Positions 22,619 through 35,658 of a DNA stretch of 64,000 nucleotides are shown piece after piece (the stretch's first letter is position 1; each line of letters begins with the position of its first letter). The DNA lies in contig NW_019775397.1 of assembly GCF_001039355.2 (NCBI RefSeq), positions 21,511 to 85,510 of the forward strand, written 5' to 3'. The notes beneath the pieces were generated by a model. It was not told where the DNA came from and searched no databases. It saw nothing but the letters and a program-made list of their open reading frames with translations. The translations under genes and the position numbers were made by a program. Origin of the DNA: Lingula anatina (Eukaryota > Brachiopoda > Lingulata > Lingulida > Lingulidae).

Positions 22619-25600
22619 ATGGACGAAGCAGAAAACATCGTAGATTGGAGATGGAAAGCAGTGACAACGATACCACCATGTTCTTTTCTTTTCTTTTTGA
22701 CATTAAGCACTTTGATTAAGTATTTCGGGACGCCGGCGATTTGTGCGACTATACCCCAACGCTGGAAGAGCTACGCGACGTCATGGTCTCACGCTCTGAT
22801 ATCAGGCTGCTTTGCGCTCTACGTGTAAGCCGTTTTTTTTTTATCTTCTCATATATTTATCTTAGTACATTTTAACATGATTCCACGTACAGTACCTACT
22901 CTCTGCCAGGGCCGTAGATTAATTATATGCACTTTTTCTCAAGAAAATCGTGTCATAAACTAGCTAGGGACATATCTGTGAATATACAGTGGAAAAAATC
23001 ATATGTAACTCTGGTAGACAGACCGTACGCAGATTCCGAAAGATATTCCGTAAGAGATTTTAGCACTAAATTGAATTTTTCCGGTGAAAAAATAGGAATT
23101 TCTCCTACTCACATATCATTGTTCGAACAGTTCCTGCACTTGGGTCTGATATTTTGCACCATTTCTGAATAAATATTTGTTTTCTAAACGAATCATGTAG
23201 GGAAATATCAATGCCAGGTACGCTTCAGATAAAATTTTATTTTAGAGGGCATATCGCTTTTTATGTTTGATAAGAGGTTTTCGGGACATTTAGACAAAAA
23301 TATAATTTTGCTTGGAATGCATTTAAGTATAAGTGTGGAGAAACGAACCGCTCCTTCAATTTGCTATTGTGACATCAATGAGATAGGTGATGTAGGCTNC
23401 ATTAGGCCTATCAACCCCCCCCCCCCCCCCCCCCCCCCGCGTTTCAGAGTTCAGATTTTAATTTTTAGATTTAATTTCATCTATTATAAACATGATATAA
23501 ACTGCGTTGCAAAAGGCACTGGAGATCACCTTTATCAGCCCGCCTCTGCCATTTCTACTTATGCCTACACCCTGCGTTTCACAGGTGACTGAAGATTATC
23601 TATTATAAACATGCCTCTGCCGTTTCCAGTAACATCCTGCGTTCAAAGGCCACTGGAGACTTATTAGACTCCGTTCACATGAAAAATCTATTTTCTAAAA
23701 ATCTATTTTCTTTTCGCGGTATCTTGTGATCACTCCGAGCGCAGCCGAGAATTAATTACAGCTTTGGAAGTAGCTGGCTCGCGCTGCCAGTAATTTCGCC
23801 GCGGGGTATTCAGGGCACAGACTGTGATCACAAGATACCGCGAATAGAAAATAGATTTTTAGAAAATAGACTTGTCATGTGAACGGGGCCTTAATTTCTT
23901 CTAGGAACAGCATCTCTGTCGTTTCTAGTAATAACACCCTGCGTTTCACAGCTCAGTGGGAATAACCTTTATATTATCAGAACTCCTCTGCCATTTATAG
24001 TCAACACCCTGAGTCATATAGAAGTCCCAGGAGATTTGCTTCTTTTCTAAAAAGGACTTTGCCGTTTCCAGTAGCATCCTGCGTTTGAGAGGCCACTATC
24101 TATAGAGACTTAATTTCTATTATCAGCATCTCTGTCGTTTCTAATAATACCCTAAATTTCAAAGGTCACTGCAAACTCAACCTGTCATCAGTATATACAT
24201 GTATACAACAAAAGCCTGCTGACAATAATAACAGAAGTGGGGCTCCAGTAACCCCTGGGGCTCAGGGTAGCCCATTCGGAATATTGTTTCTAATTGAAGT
24301 TTTTTTCCAAAAAATTGGACAGGGATTAGATTGGCTTCTCATGAATAGAAATATCAGCACCCAGCCCGATGAAATAGCATTGCCCGAAGTTGAGTCGTCA
24401 ATGAATGTTAATTCACCTTTAAGGCTGCGCGTGATTACTGCGCTCCTTGAGTTATTATCAGTTATAACTAACCTCCGGACATCTCAATTCGAAATATTAC
24501 TAAATTAATAACTGCAGATATCATAAGGTGTGTGATTATTATGAGGCTAATCTAAGACTATGGCCCCAACTCCTATATAATTTTACTGGATTTACTCATC
24601 AGTGTATAGATATGAAGTTTTCAACGGCTATTTATTGATTGTACTTATTAGCTGATAGAAAATCAGTGTTTAAATGGTGACTTATCGTTTTAAGTTTCGA
24701 GCAATCATGAACTGGAGCAAGGTCTGATTTTTTGTCAACACAAGTTGTAGAATTGGTGATTTTTAATGATTTTTAAACAATACTTCATGCAGTTATTCCC
24801 TTCTGTTGAAATTAAGGGAGGCTCGTACTATTGGTCGCCAACCCGCATATGTAGTTTTGAGCAAGAATAAAGAAGGATCTATTTATTTATTTATTTATTT
24901 ATTCTAAAGTGAAATAATGTATATGGATATCGTTCTCGTCTTTGTAGGGTTCTCACAGAGACGGAATTTATGCAAGACCGTCCCGAGGCCTTCTACGTCC
25001 ACTGCTTCTCTGTGGGTGGGTAAGATTCACAAGTCGACCAACATTACTTAAAGATACATACAAAGTCAATTTTTTGTCACAAAAACCAACCAAATGCCAG
25101 CATATAGTTTCAAGTATTATAACTAAGAGAATTACCAAAAGGCATTGTTTAATTTTACCCGAAAATGATGTTTGAACAGATTTTTCCGCTGGCATTCTAA
25201 GGTGTATGTCAATGGGGCAAGAAAGTAGGTCACGGAAGTAGGTTTAATTTGCAACCATAAATTTAAAGAAAGGAACAGTCTAAAGGTCTTTTATGGCTGG
25301 TCGAGTGATCTATTCAGTTTATCCCTTGGCATGTCAAATTTATTTGAGTCATATAAGAATCTAGTAGAAGTGGTTTACATGTGTTACTGGGAATCCACGC
25401 TCCCCCGATGCTCGGTTCGTATGTACCTTTAATTACTAAATTTTCTACCACAATATTTGTCTAGCCGGGCATATATTTTAGACATAAGGCATTAAATTTC
25501 ATTTACCCTTTACAATATATTACATAAATCTAAGAACTGTCACCAACTAACTGATGCAAACTACAGATTTCAGTAAAAGGGAAATCTGCATAAGCCTAAA

Positions 25601-26099
25601 TTAAGAGTTACCTGAATGTGTGAAATAAAATTCACTCTGAGTTTCAGGGTTCACTAGAAACTTGCCTCCATTATTTTATTATCACTTTATATCTGTCATT
25701 TTTGCCCTGAGTGTCAGGACACTATAAAAGCTAGCTTGCTAACATATACCTTTTCATGTGGTAGCTTAATTTAGCGCTGCTGCTGTGGGCTATATATGAT
25801 CGAGCTGGCAATACTGAAATCTAGAACCAAGGGTAGTCATTTCCAGTAGCACCCTAATCTAAGAGGTCACATGCCTCAGTCACAGTTCAAGCAAACACAT
25901 ACTGATAATATATACAAACCATTTCAGTGCCCCTTTGCAACTACGAGTAATGGACTCCAGCAAATTCATAGAATATCACTGAAATGCATTTTCTGTATAT
26001 TTCAGGTTATTTTGTCTACGACTTCTTCGACATGTTTTTGGCCACTGAGAATATAGGCTCCTGGGATATGTATCTACACCACGTGGTGGTGAGTATAGA

Positions 26100-26136
<37 letters not shown>

Positions 26137-27566
26137 AGCTTGCGCGTGCGCGAGCTCGTGTGTGTGTATGCACGCATGTTCTACAAACCACGCCGTGGTG
26201 AGTATTGGCAACCCTTGTGTGTGCGTACTTGTTTGTGTATATGAGCGAACCTGCGGCTTTTTTTGCCATGTATAACCCATATATAACCCCTTGTGATGGT
26301 ATCATTATGTATATTTGTATCTAAAAGGAGGCAGACGGCGTGTGCGTGTGTGTACGTAGGTGTTAATCCTAGGTACATACGGTGATTTATATTGGGAACC
26401 AACCGCTGTAGGTGCGTCTCTGGTATGAGAGTGTACAGTATGCCTGTGCTTTCGCGTATGTGCGTATGCGTGTATATGGGTCTGTGCGTATTTGCATGTT
26501 AACACGTGTGTTTCAAAATGCGCGTGTACGTGTACCTGCGCCTTCAAACAAATTTTTTATAAAAAAATGACAAACATCCCCATGTGTCTTATTCTAGATC
26601 ACCTTCTTCGTGACGTACGCGTACTTTGAATGCGGCTGTAGCGGTTACGGGGCCTGGAACTACCTGTGTGAACTGTCCAACGTGGCCCTCCATGGCCGTA
26701 AGCTGATCACCATGCTAGGCCACAGCAAGAAGTCCAGTCTCTATAAAGGGATGAATCATTTCTATTTTTGTACGTTGAGCATTTTTTATATCAAGTTGAA
26801 TGTGATTTAGCTTCAGTTACCGTATTGTTTTGTTCTGTTCCTCCCAGCAAACACAAAACGTTTTATAACGTTACCATAACGTTTTTGTTAAATAAACGTT
26901 ATATGGTTATTACGTTATAATGACGCTGGACTAACGTTAATACCCTGAGTTTCAGAGTTCACTGGAATTTAAGTTTCACCATCATACACCTCTGTCAGTT
27001 TTGGTAACTCGGTTCAGTTCACTCTACCAGGACAATTTGATTTCTTTTTCACTAGATATTGACTGATAATTCAATTGTGTGTACTTTGCACTGTGTCCAG
27101 CGACAATTTTGGCATGGACGATTTGTCCACCTTTGTATCTAATATATTCAATCATATATGCATACATGTATATTTATTTACCTATTCATTTATCCATCTA
27201 TTTGACCGTCTATTTATTTGTTTATTTTGCTAAATGTGTGCTAAAAATTTAACACAAATGGCAGAGTTTGTTAACAGGTTTTTCCTCATTTTTCTTGCAG
27301 TCACCTTCTTCGTCTTCCGTTTCGGACCACAAGTTTTGGGCCTCCTCAAGTATCTCAGCGAGGTCATCGCTCTCCGGGTCTCCCTGCTCTGTGCTTTCCT
27401 CTGCATCCCTAACCAAGTGTTTCTAGTCTGGATAGGTGTGGACATCGCCTACAGGATCACCCTAAGAGAGTTCTTCCCGAAGGAGAAAAAAGAAGATGGC
27501 GGAAAGGTGGCGCGAAATGGTGGCGGCGGTGGGATCAGCGGGGCGAAGACATTGAAGACAGGGTAG
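22619..27566 (+). CDS. TLC-domain multipass membrane protein, TLCD1/TLCD2-like, 264 aa
   Basis: Exons are 22619-22824, 24948-25015, 26006-26088, 26598-26769 and 27301-27566, all with GT-AG borders and phases 2, 1, 0, 1. Motifs follow the TLCD1/TLCD2 plan: WKSYATSWSHALISGCFALY, the GYFVYDFFDMFL helix, MYLHHVVV with the family His pair, ELSNVALHGRKL, and FFVFRFGPQVLG. The tail is charged and Gly-rich. TLCD1/2 proteins limit membrane phospholipids carrying long polyunsaturated chains, so a lipid-composition role at the plasma membrane is the likely function. The start ATG in AACAATGGAC has a good context. It could equally be a pre-duplication TLCD1/2 orthologue. Confidence 0.88.
23439..24190. 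repeat. Degenerate tandem repeat in TLCD-like intron 1
   Basis: A unit of roughly 65-85 bp built from CTCTGCCGTTTCCAGTAACA, CCCTGCGTTTCA and GGCCACTGGAGAC recurs about eight times; the phase is visible at 23550, 23612, 23913, 23991, 24060 and 24135. Isolated copies occur at about 25635-25725, 25835-25870 and 26940-27010. A MITE interrupts it at 23667. Confidence 0.75.
23667..23890. mobile_element. Harbinger-type MITE with long inverted repeats
   Basis: Terminal inverted repeats of about 60 bp (GACTCCGTTCACATG ... CATGTGAACGGGGCC, continuing through CTATTTTCTAAAAATCTATT and the GCGGTATCTTGTGATCAC arms) are flanked by TTA at 23664-23666 and 23891-23893. No coding capacity. Confidence 0.9.
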
Positions 27567-27569
27567 TAA

Positions 27570-28540
27570 TCTGGAGTTCATGTATTGAGAGTTTGATAGA
27601 GATATACTGCGTAATCTAAGGCGTATAAAAGAACAAAAAGCACACATGTACGTTTTCCTTCGGTTAATTTTTTATAATTAATTATTATATTTATTATTAT
27701 TTATGGTAATATGCCAGTATGTGTATCGTTTATGTATGCTGTGAAGATGTCTACTGTACTTTACCCCTGTATTAGGTAGTCCACCCTGATAGAATGTTAC
27801 TGTTTGTTCTCTACCAGTATGTTTCACTGTTTTAAAAGGGAAGAAATACAAAATTATAAATCAACTCCGTGAAAACCTACTGTAAAAAGTTGACTGTAAA
27901 AAAGGCCTGTCATTCATTTAGAGCTTTAATACCAGTTTAACTGAGCACTTGACTGCTAGAAATTATTATTGAGATTTGTTGTATTAAGATTTAAAGTTCA
28001 GTGGAGAGGAATGCTTATTGGAACATTGAGATGGAAACTAGAAAAAACTAATATGAATATGCATGGTCCTTTTGTGTTTCAAGATTATAGTCTTAGTAGT
28101 TAATTGTTGGATAATTAAAAGAACTGCATTTGTACTCTATGTTACAGGAAAATGTTACAGGAAATATAAAGTGGAAGAGATGTAGTGTTTACATGTAACG
28201 TTGTGAACTATTTTTTACTGGTGGGCGCATGTGTTAGGAGTTGGAAGTAAAGTAAATGGTAAACACGCGTTTTGTGGTTCGTGCGTCGTGCATTGTTGGT
28301 GTAATAACCAGAGTAGTTTGGTGTTACAACTATGCAGTAAATGGCAAGACTACAATATTTTTTACCAGTGGGCATTCAGCCTGATGATTCTCTTTTGACA
28401 AGAGTTAAACTCAGCTGTTTGATAAATAATTTGTTCCAAAGTAAGAAAATAAATGATACGTTGGTAAATATTATAAATGATCATGAAAATCATTATCTTA
28501 TTCTTACCTGTACAAAGATTATAACACAGCGACGCTTTTA
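27570..28540. other. 3' region of the TLCD-like gene and intergenic DNA
   Basis: AT-rich sequence following the TAG at 27566, likely including the 3' UTR. No frame with support was found. Confidence 0.4.
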
Positions 28541-28935
28541 CAAGGCAATTTATTCCCAATATTGTATATTTTACATATTTATTGACTAAATAAATCTTCA
28601 GTTTATCTTAATTATCTTATGGATGTTACTTGTGCAATAAATAAATAAATAAATAAAATGAAAAATAAAATAAAATAAAATAAAATAAAATAAAATAAAA
28701 TAAAATAAAAAATAAAAAAAAATAAAAATAAAAAAACCCCGAATCTCAGCAATTCTTTAGCTAGTAGCACCTCAAACCTGAAATATTTCGGTGTCACGGA
28801 CCCAACATGTCAGCGCTGCCAAACCAGACAGCTAAAATAATATAAGAATAGTAACGGTCACCATAAAATTCATCAAAACTGCCATGGTGTAGCTAAATCC
28901 TCGTCTTCCTTACTGGCATTACAATAAGCTAATTA
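28540..28935. repeat. Interspersed repeat, copy also at 46260-46605
   Basis: It shares TATTTTACATATTTATTGAC, AATCTCAGCAATTC, CCAGACAGC and GGTGTAGCTAAATCC with 46260-46605 in the same order and orientation. A (TAAAA)n expansion at 28628-28735 is specific to this copy. Class unknown. Confidence 0.75.
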
Positions 28936-29124
28936 CTTCTTGTTGGTGCTGATATAACATGGATTGTTAAAATAGATAACAACCCTGCCGATTGTAAAAA
29001 AAAAAGAAAAGAAAAAAAAAAAACAACTGCTACACAAGGTATTTATACTTTCAATAAATATTCCAAGTAAAAGGGGCAATCTTCTTTCCCTAAACTTCCT
29101 TTTCTCTTCTGTTTTTAAACATCT

Positions 29125-29371
29125 GGGCCCAGTTTCATCAACACCAGATAGCCCTATACTTTGAATAACACTATCCATAAGATAAAATTGTTATCCGCTG
29201 GGCAATTATCCTGTGTGTAAAGAGATGATTTCGAAACACTAGATACCTATTTTTGTGTACGATATTGCTTGCTAGTGGTTAAAAAAGGGTGCTATACTTA
29301 GGACAACTGTCCAGAGGATAAGAATTTTATCCAAAGGATAGTGTCCATCCAGTGTTGATGAAACTAGGCCA
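29125..29371. mobile_element. MITE with GGGCCCAGTTTCATCAACAC ends
   Basis: Left end GGGCCCAGTTTCATCAACAC and right end GTTGATGAAACTAGGCC are inverse complements. The interior is AT-rich without coding capacity. A short related end, TATAAAACTGGGCCTAG, sits near 39024. Confidence 0.75.
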
Positions 29372-29554
29372 AGAATCCAAAATGCAATGTTTCTATTGCC
29401 TCTTGTCCGGATCACAACACAAATAATACTGGGGTAAGTTAACAGGGGCTAATCCAGGATTATTTGAAGAGGGGGGGGGGGGGGAGGTCGCAGACCCCTA
29501 GGCGTGGGTTTCGGGCTCACTGAAGGACACCGAAATTGGAAAAAAAAGGATTTA

Positions 29555-29766
29555 GTAGGAAAATAATGTTTCACTAAACAATTCTGCCCTCATTCAAGAG
29601 TCAATTTTCTTACGCTGTGCCAACTTTACAAAGACTGTCCAATCATAAAGTTCGATGGGTGAAAAGGGAATTCCCCACAGCTGTTGGCGAACAAAAGATT
29701 TGTACACGCACGGGTTCTCAAAGTTAATTTAACAACATGAACAGGGGGGGGGGAGCACACCTGGGG
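29555..29766. repeat. Direct repeat flanking the TLR-like gene, left copy
   Basis: It shares AAAGACTGTCCAATCATAAA, CCCCACAGCTGTTGGCGAAC and the trailing G-rich AACAGGGGG tract with 34330-34545, same orientation, about 4.8 kb apart. Confidence 0.85.
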
Positions 29767-30715
29767 ATTTGTAACAATTGTGAGACAGTACAAGTTATCT
29801 TAAATACATGAATTTTGACAGGTAGAAGCACACACACACACACACACACATATATTGATGTCACTCACTTTTCGCCGATGCTGACTCTTGAACTCGGAAG
29901 CTTTGGAAGCGTGTAAAGGCCACAACACAAAAATCAAAAATAAAGGCAAAACAACACAAATAAATTTTACTGTATATATTGACGCCGACTGAAGGAAAAG
30001 AAATAGCCCCATTGGTTGAGGCGGAGAACAGGGCAACGATTAACATCCTTTTTTCAAAAATCTCATGAAGTGGGTGCCATCACGCACACCCTCTGTCCTG
30101 AAGCATTCGCCGTTGATTTTGTTTGTGTTAAGGCTCCCTATTTTATTTCACACATTTTTCCTTTACTTCAACACGTTCTGTATTCAGCAATGTTAAAAAG
30201 TGCCATTATGCAGAATAATAAAAATCCGTGGTGCTTTATACTCGCGGGGTACTAACTTGTGGTTGTGAACACAAAGAAGCACAAGGTAAACACAAGTTTA
30301 ATTCTACAGGTAGTATGCAATTTTCAAGCCTGTGCAGACCTTTAACTTTTTATAATAAATGTTAGCCGTTTCTGTACAAAAGCAGGAAGAAAAATACATT
30401 GGGGAAGTAACCAAGAGAAGGCACTATATTTACTGAACTGCATGTGTATAAACCAATCAAGGCCGATTTCATAACTAAAGCGGAAGAGTAATATGATATA
30501 TAGAGAGAGGTAATACAAGTGTAAGGTTTATTTAGTTAATAAACATCGACTCTCGGGTATAAATTGCCATGTAAAAAGCTTTTCGCCGTGTTTCGGCGCT
30601 TTCTGAAGAGGAAAGTATTAGTAGCAGTTTAGTAAAAATTGTGTTTGACAAAATAGCCCTACATGCAAGTACGGAGTCCAGAAAGCCGAAAATGACGATA
30701 AAAGAAATTTCCACG

Positions 30716-33334
30716 ATGCCAAGAAAGGGTTACATTAGACTGTATCTGTGGTGTTTGATGAACATCATTCTTAGTATTGGCGGATACAAGGCACATAGGT
30801 GCCCGGAGCCATGTCGTTGTGATTTTACGTCCTTGTCACAGGGAATTGTCAACTGCTCTTACAGCCCACTCCGTGCCCTGCCCCTGGATATACCTATACC
30901 ACGTAATACAACTGTACTGGATCTACGCTACACCGGTCTGTATGAGATCCCACCGAATGCATTGAGTCATCTGGAAAATCTGAAAGCACTGTATGTCGGA
31001 GGGAACAACATAAAACACTTTCATGAGGAGAACTTTGCAGGTTTATGGAACTTGGAACACTTGGATTTGTCCCCACTTCACCCGGACACGAATTTCGATC
31101 ATGCAACATTCCCCGTAAGGTTGTTTCACGATTTAACGCAGCTGAGAGTCCTAATATTTGGGAAAATGAGCGTCACCATGCAGGTGCAACAAGGTTATTT
31201 AGACCGAACCTTAGCTCCCTTACATCGATTGCAACAGGTGTTTTTTCCGGGTCTTCCATGGCGTAATTTGGCGTTTGGTCCCGGCTACAGTAATCTCACC
31301 TCACTTAAAACAGTTGTGTTTCATGGACATGGGTCTGAAGTACCGGTACACCTTAGAAAACAATCTTTTGCCATGTTAAAAAACTGTCCTATTGAACGAC
31401 TAGCTTTCATCAGAAGCGGTCTTGACGCCGTAGAATATGGTACAATGTCTTCATTTCCACATTTGAAAACACTGGACATAGAGGAAGCATCCTTTATCTC
31501 ATTCAGAGAGGTTGAAAAATTTATCTGTGACCTAAACAATACCTCGATTGAAGCACTTCGCATGAACAGCATATTCTCGAGGCGAAATGGGGAATTCGAA
31601 GATAAAACTTGGATATTGTCCGCTAACACATTTCGATGTTTGAAATCCACATCACTCAAATCACTAGAATTACTGCGTGATAACATAATGAAGATTGACA
31701 TTCAAAATTTTGATTTTCTAATTCATTTAGAATACTTAGATTTGTCTGGTAACGACGTTCTTCGTTTTTTAGAAAATGATACACAACCAAGCGGTTGGGA
31801 TACAGTGTATTATAAAGCATTATCACTTTCAAACTTAACTCTTTTAAGGATGGACTACAATGTTTACAAAACCATTATGGTGAATGTCGAAGATGTTCCA
31901 TCAAACTCATTTTGGTATGGCCGACCACAGCTACCTTTAGGACCATCCAAATTTCAAAACTCGTTGCAAAAAACACAGCAAGGTCCCTTACCAAACTTGA
32001 ATCCTGAGGAACCTATTTTGAAAGTACGTTTGCCTGAAAATGTCGAATTCTGGTCTACAAGCTGGTGGGCCTTCGGTGTAAATCGTTTCCTTCGGTGTGA
32101 CACTTTAAAGGGATCCGTTTATTTCTTCCCAAACAAGCTCAGATATCTCAGAATAGTGGACCTGAATTTGAATTTAAACAAATTTTGTCCCGTAATGTAT
32201 GGCCTAGATAGACTAGAGTTTCTGGATTTTTCTTTTAACGGCTTTCACTTCCTTCACAAACATTTTTTCAATACTTTCATCTCTCTGGTATACTTGTACG
32301 CGAAAGAAAACAATTTAGGTCCCTTGATTGCTGAAGGTGGTCTACATCCAATACAACTCCCAAACTTAGAAATCCTCGATTTATCAGTGAACAAAATCAG
32401 CACAATACCAAAAGACTTTTTTGGCTATCTTGCTTCCTTGAAACGGCTGGACCTCAGCGACAATCGAATATCAACATTATCCTTCACCATGGGAAACTTA
32501 CTTTCCATAGAATACATAGGTATAAGCACTAACCAACTAACTGACTTCTCGACATCGGAGTTGGACTACATTAGGAAGATGAATGCCAGGAGTTTCAATG
32601 TTACTTTGAACGTAAGCAACAATCCCATGGACTGCACCATTTGCGACGCGAGAGGATTTCTCCGCTGGATCATCCATTCCAATTTTACGATAATATTCTC
32701 CAACAACTCCACTTGCTACGTGAATGGACCTAAAACAAGCTCAGAGAGAAGGCTGAGAAGACTTGAGAGGGAATGCGAAAGCGTCACTTCTTCAAACCAG
32801 TGGCTTACCTTTGGAGTATCTCTTGGTGTCATATCTGCGATGGCTTGTGGCCTTGTAGTAGCTTTCATTTACCGTTGGAATATTAGGTAAGTGTGCGTAA
32901 AAAGTTTAATTTTTATATTGATCAAATATATCGCAGATGTGCACAACATAACACAAATAATTAAATTGAATAATAACGGTAAGGGATTATTTTACTCTCT
33001 TTGCAGGATATACTAAGTACAATGAAAATAGAGTGTTAAAATGAATATTTAAGCATATAATTGAGATAAAATATAGTGTAAGTTATCCAAATGAAAATTA
33101 AATTTTAACAATGGACACAGCTCATTGATACGTGTATATTAAGCCTTATGGTATAAAAGTGTTTTTATATCGTTTAGGCCAACATTTCAGTAAAGTATAA
33201 ATGCAGTGATTCCTGAGTACCTTCATGTTTTCTCCATTGATTTTTCTAGATTCCACGTCTTGCTTCGTCATCGCCATTTTCGAAAGCGAGGTTTCATTAC
33301 TGCAAAACATGAAGATGACAACGATAAATACTAA
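30716..33334 (+). CDS. TLR-like LRR receptor lacking a TIR domain, about 751 aa
   Basis: Exons are 30716-32886 and 33250-33334 (AG|GTAAGT, TTTCTAG|A). The start at codon 26 of the longer frame puts the signal peptide (RLYLWCLMNIILSIGGYKA) at the N-terminus; an ATG at 30641 is also open. An LRRNT cysteine cap (CPEPCRC ... NC) is followed by many leucine-rich repeats, such as LEYLDLSGND, LEILDLSVNKISTIPKDFF and LKRLDLSDNRIS, with numerous N-glycosylation sites. A TLR-like LRRCT cap (NPMDCTICDARGFLRWI ... CYVNG) and one transmembrane helix (FGVSLGVISAMACGLVVAFIY) come next. The cytoplasmic tail is basic (LLRHRHFRKRGF), then HEDDNDKY and a stop. A TIR domain would be expected at that tyrosine. 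It may be a decoy, an adaptor-dependent receptor or a truncated allele. Confidence 0.85.
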
Positions 33335-33889
33335 ATCTCTCTCCGACGTCATCTTCGATGCTAATAATGTGATTGGGCAACCCGAGGAAGATGACTTGAC
33401 TGAACTCGTGTGGAAGTAGGGATTGGGTTCTGTACTATATTGTATATATACTGAATTGTTTTTTTTTTTTTTACAATTTTTCTCTTTATGCATAACAAGC
33501 CTACCTATTGCAAAATAATAGTTCATATTATTCAAGAATTATTTGATTGTGAAGTGGAGATTGTTACATTAGAACGTCTTATACATGAGTGAAAGATACA
33601 TATTCCAACTACAATGTACTGTATATTAGAGGCTGAGAGGGGCAATTTCCTTTCCTATAGCCTGTTCTTAAATATCTGAATGCAAATGTAATGCTCCCAC
33701 TGCTATATCCCAAGCCTAATCCAAACATTAATGGGGTTAGTAAAAATTTAAAATGGTGCGAGATGTATATATAATATATATATATAAAAGATCTCCGAAA
33801 AGCTCCAAATGATGAACATTATGGAAACAAGAAATGGGTGTTAGAATATTATGGAAATAAACTTACAATTTTGTTAATAATAAGGAAGT

Positions 33890-34069
33890 GAGATGAAAAC
33901 AGCTCACAGGGCAGTGCATAGAATTTTGGGTACAAAGAGCTTAATTTTTAAATGCAAAATGGTCAATAACCCCCATTGTAGCTTTTGTAAGACAATTTTA
34001 GAAAGAGTCAAACACCTTTTTATTGATGGTGAAATAGGTAAGCAATTGTGGATAGAAGTGAAACAGTGA
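33890..34069 (+). mobile_element. Non-LTR retrotransposon remnant (zf-RVT end)
   Basis: An open stretch reads NNPHCSFCKTILERVKHLFI followed by KQLWIEVKQ and a stop. The C-x2-C ... H-L-F ... L-W pattern is the zinc-binding C-terminus seen in L1/Tx1-like reverse transcriptase proteins. Only this end is recognisable. Confidence 0.65.
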
Positions 34070-34329
34070 ATACAACAGAAGGTCCCAGTTTAACAATATC
34101 ACCTTTCGACATTATTGTTGAAAGTGGTAACAATGTGTAAAATCTTTTGAATTAAGTCAGTTATGCGAAGACGTAATACAAGGCTCGCATGAAGCACTGT
34201 ATATATTTTTGTGTATTAATAGAGTTTGTTGTTTGTCTGTGTGAAATTGAGTATATGATATTTTTTATTATTTTACTGTATTTCGTATTTGATGAGAAAT
34301 AAAACGAACATTCATTCGTGAAAAAAGAT

Positions 34330-34545
34330 CTAGTAGAAAAAAAATGTTGCACTTAATAATTCTGCCTCATTCAGGAGTCAATTTACTTACGTTGTACCTG
34401 CTCAACAAAGACTGTCCAATCATAAAGTTCGATGGGTGAAAAGGGATTTCCCCACAGCTGTTGGCGAACAAAAGATTTGTACAGGCACGTGTTCTCCAAG
34501 TTAATTCAACAATATGAACAGGGGGAGAGTAAGGCACACCTGAGG
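34330..34545. repeat. Direct repeat flanking the TLR-like gene, right copy
   Basis: This is the second copy of the repeat at 29555-29766. The pair brackets the TLR-like gene, as expected if the gene block arose by or is prone to unequal crossing over. Confidence 0.85.
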
Positions 34546-35658
34546 GTATGAAGAATAGGGACGGGGGGGGGGGGGGGGGTCGATCTGCCTGACATTTAGA
34601 AGAGGTTCCTGACTGCTATACCACCTAGCAGTGGCAGTGACTGTCCTGACATTAACGCTGGAAAAAATGAGGTACGTTTTACGTAAACTGTGTTCTGTGC
34701 AATTCTGAAACTTGTTGGTGATCCGCGGCACACACCAATCGTTGCTTTCTAAACAATGAAATATCTCTCAGATGTCGTGGTGGAGGGCAGAAACCACCAA
34801 ATAATTCCCATTGACGGCCATACTAAGAATACCTGCAAAAATGCATGAACAAAATAAATGGGTGAAACATTTCCTATCCCCATGGACAGCAGACACACTG
34901 ACTCCCAATGGCACAAAAGTATATTGTCATCAAGTAAACAGCATTACTTAAACATGTGCACCCATCTGTTTGTAAACAAACCACTGCACCGCTCACATGC
35001 AGTCAGTAGCTCCCTCCGCAAGAGGTGTCACGACTGCACCACAACTGTGCCTGGTCCTGAAAAAAAAATGGCAGATTCTATTTTTTATTATTCTTTAAAT
35101 AAAAGTATTTTATGACCAGAGCAGGTCGCGGAAGGGGTGCATTCGCTTGCAAAAAGCAAGCAGAGTGAAAAGACGCCTTGAGACGCATAGCACCATGCTC
35201 ATAATACCCACACCTATGCACGATGCACATTTGGAGTCACCCCCTTCCCCCCCCCCCCCACTGACCCCCTCCTTGTCTCAGTGCACCGTACATGTCTGCA
35301 CATCCACCTGCCTCAGTACTTTAACGTTGCATTACCATTTTGAAATATTTTATTCATGGGTCTAGAGAAGTGGAGACGGAGGCACACGCTCCCTTTTCCA
35401 CAAGCAAACTTAATTCTTCACCTGCAGTGCAGAGACGCAATAATGGAGCTCAGCGCCCTGGGTGCAGTCATTCACATGTTCACTGTGTACAGGAAGAAAA
35501 TACCAGGGACGAAGATGTTGAGCACCCAGCTCATATCTAGTTTCAACGTTATCGGGTTGACCTTAGAATTCACTTCCTTGTTTGTTTTTGTACATTTGTA
35601 CCTATCGACAACATGGCGGTTACCGATGTATCATGTCTGTCATAATTATATTACAATA

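Noticed and set aside
23417-23438. C run as a structural element
   Set aside because: Long homopolymers here and at 14940, 29472, 34564 and 38920 are common sequencing-sensitive tracts with no supporting context.
33225-33419. Alternative frame in the last TLR-like exon as a TIR start
   Set aside because: It does not fit the splice phase and shows no TIR box 1 or later TIR motifs.
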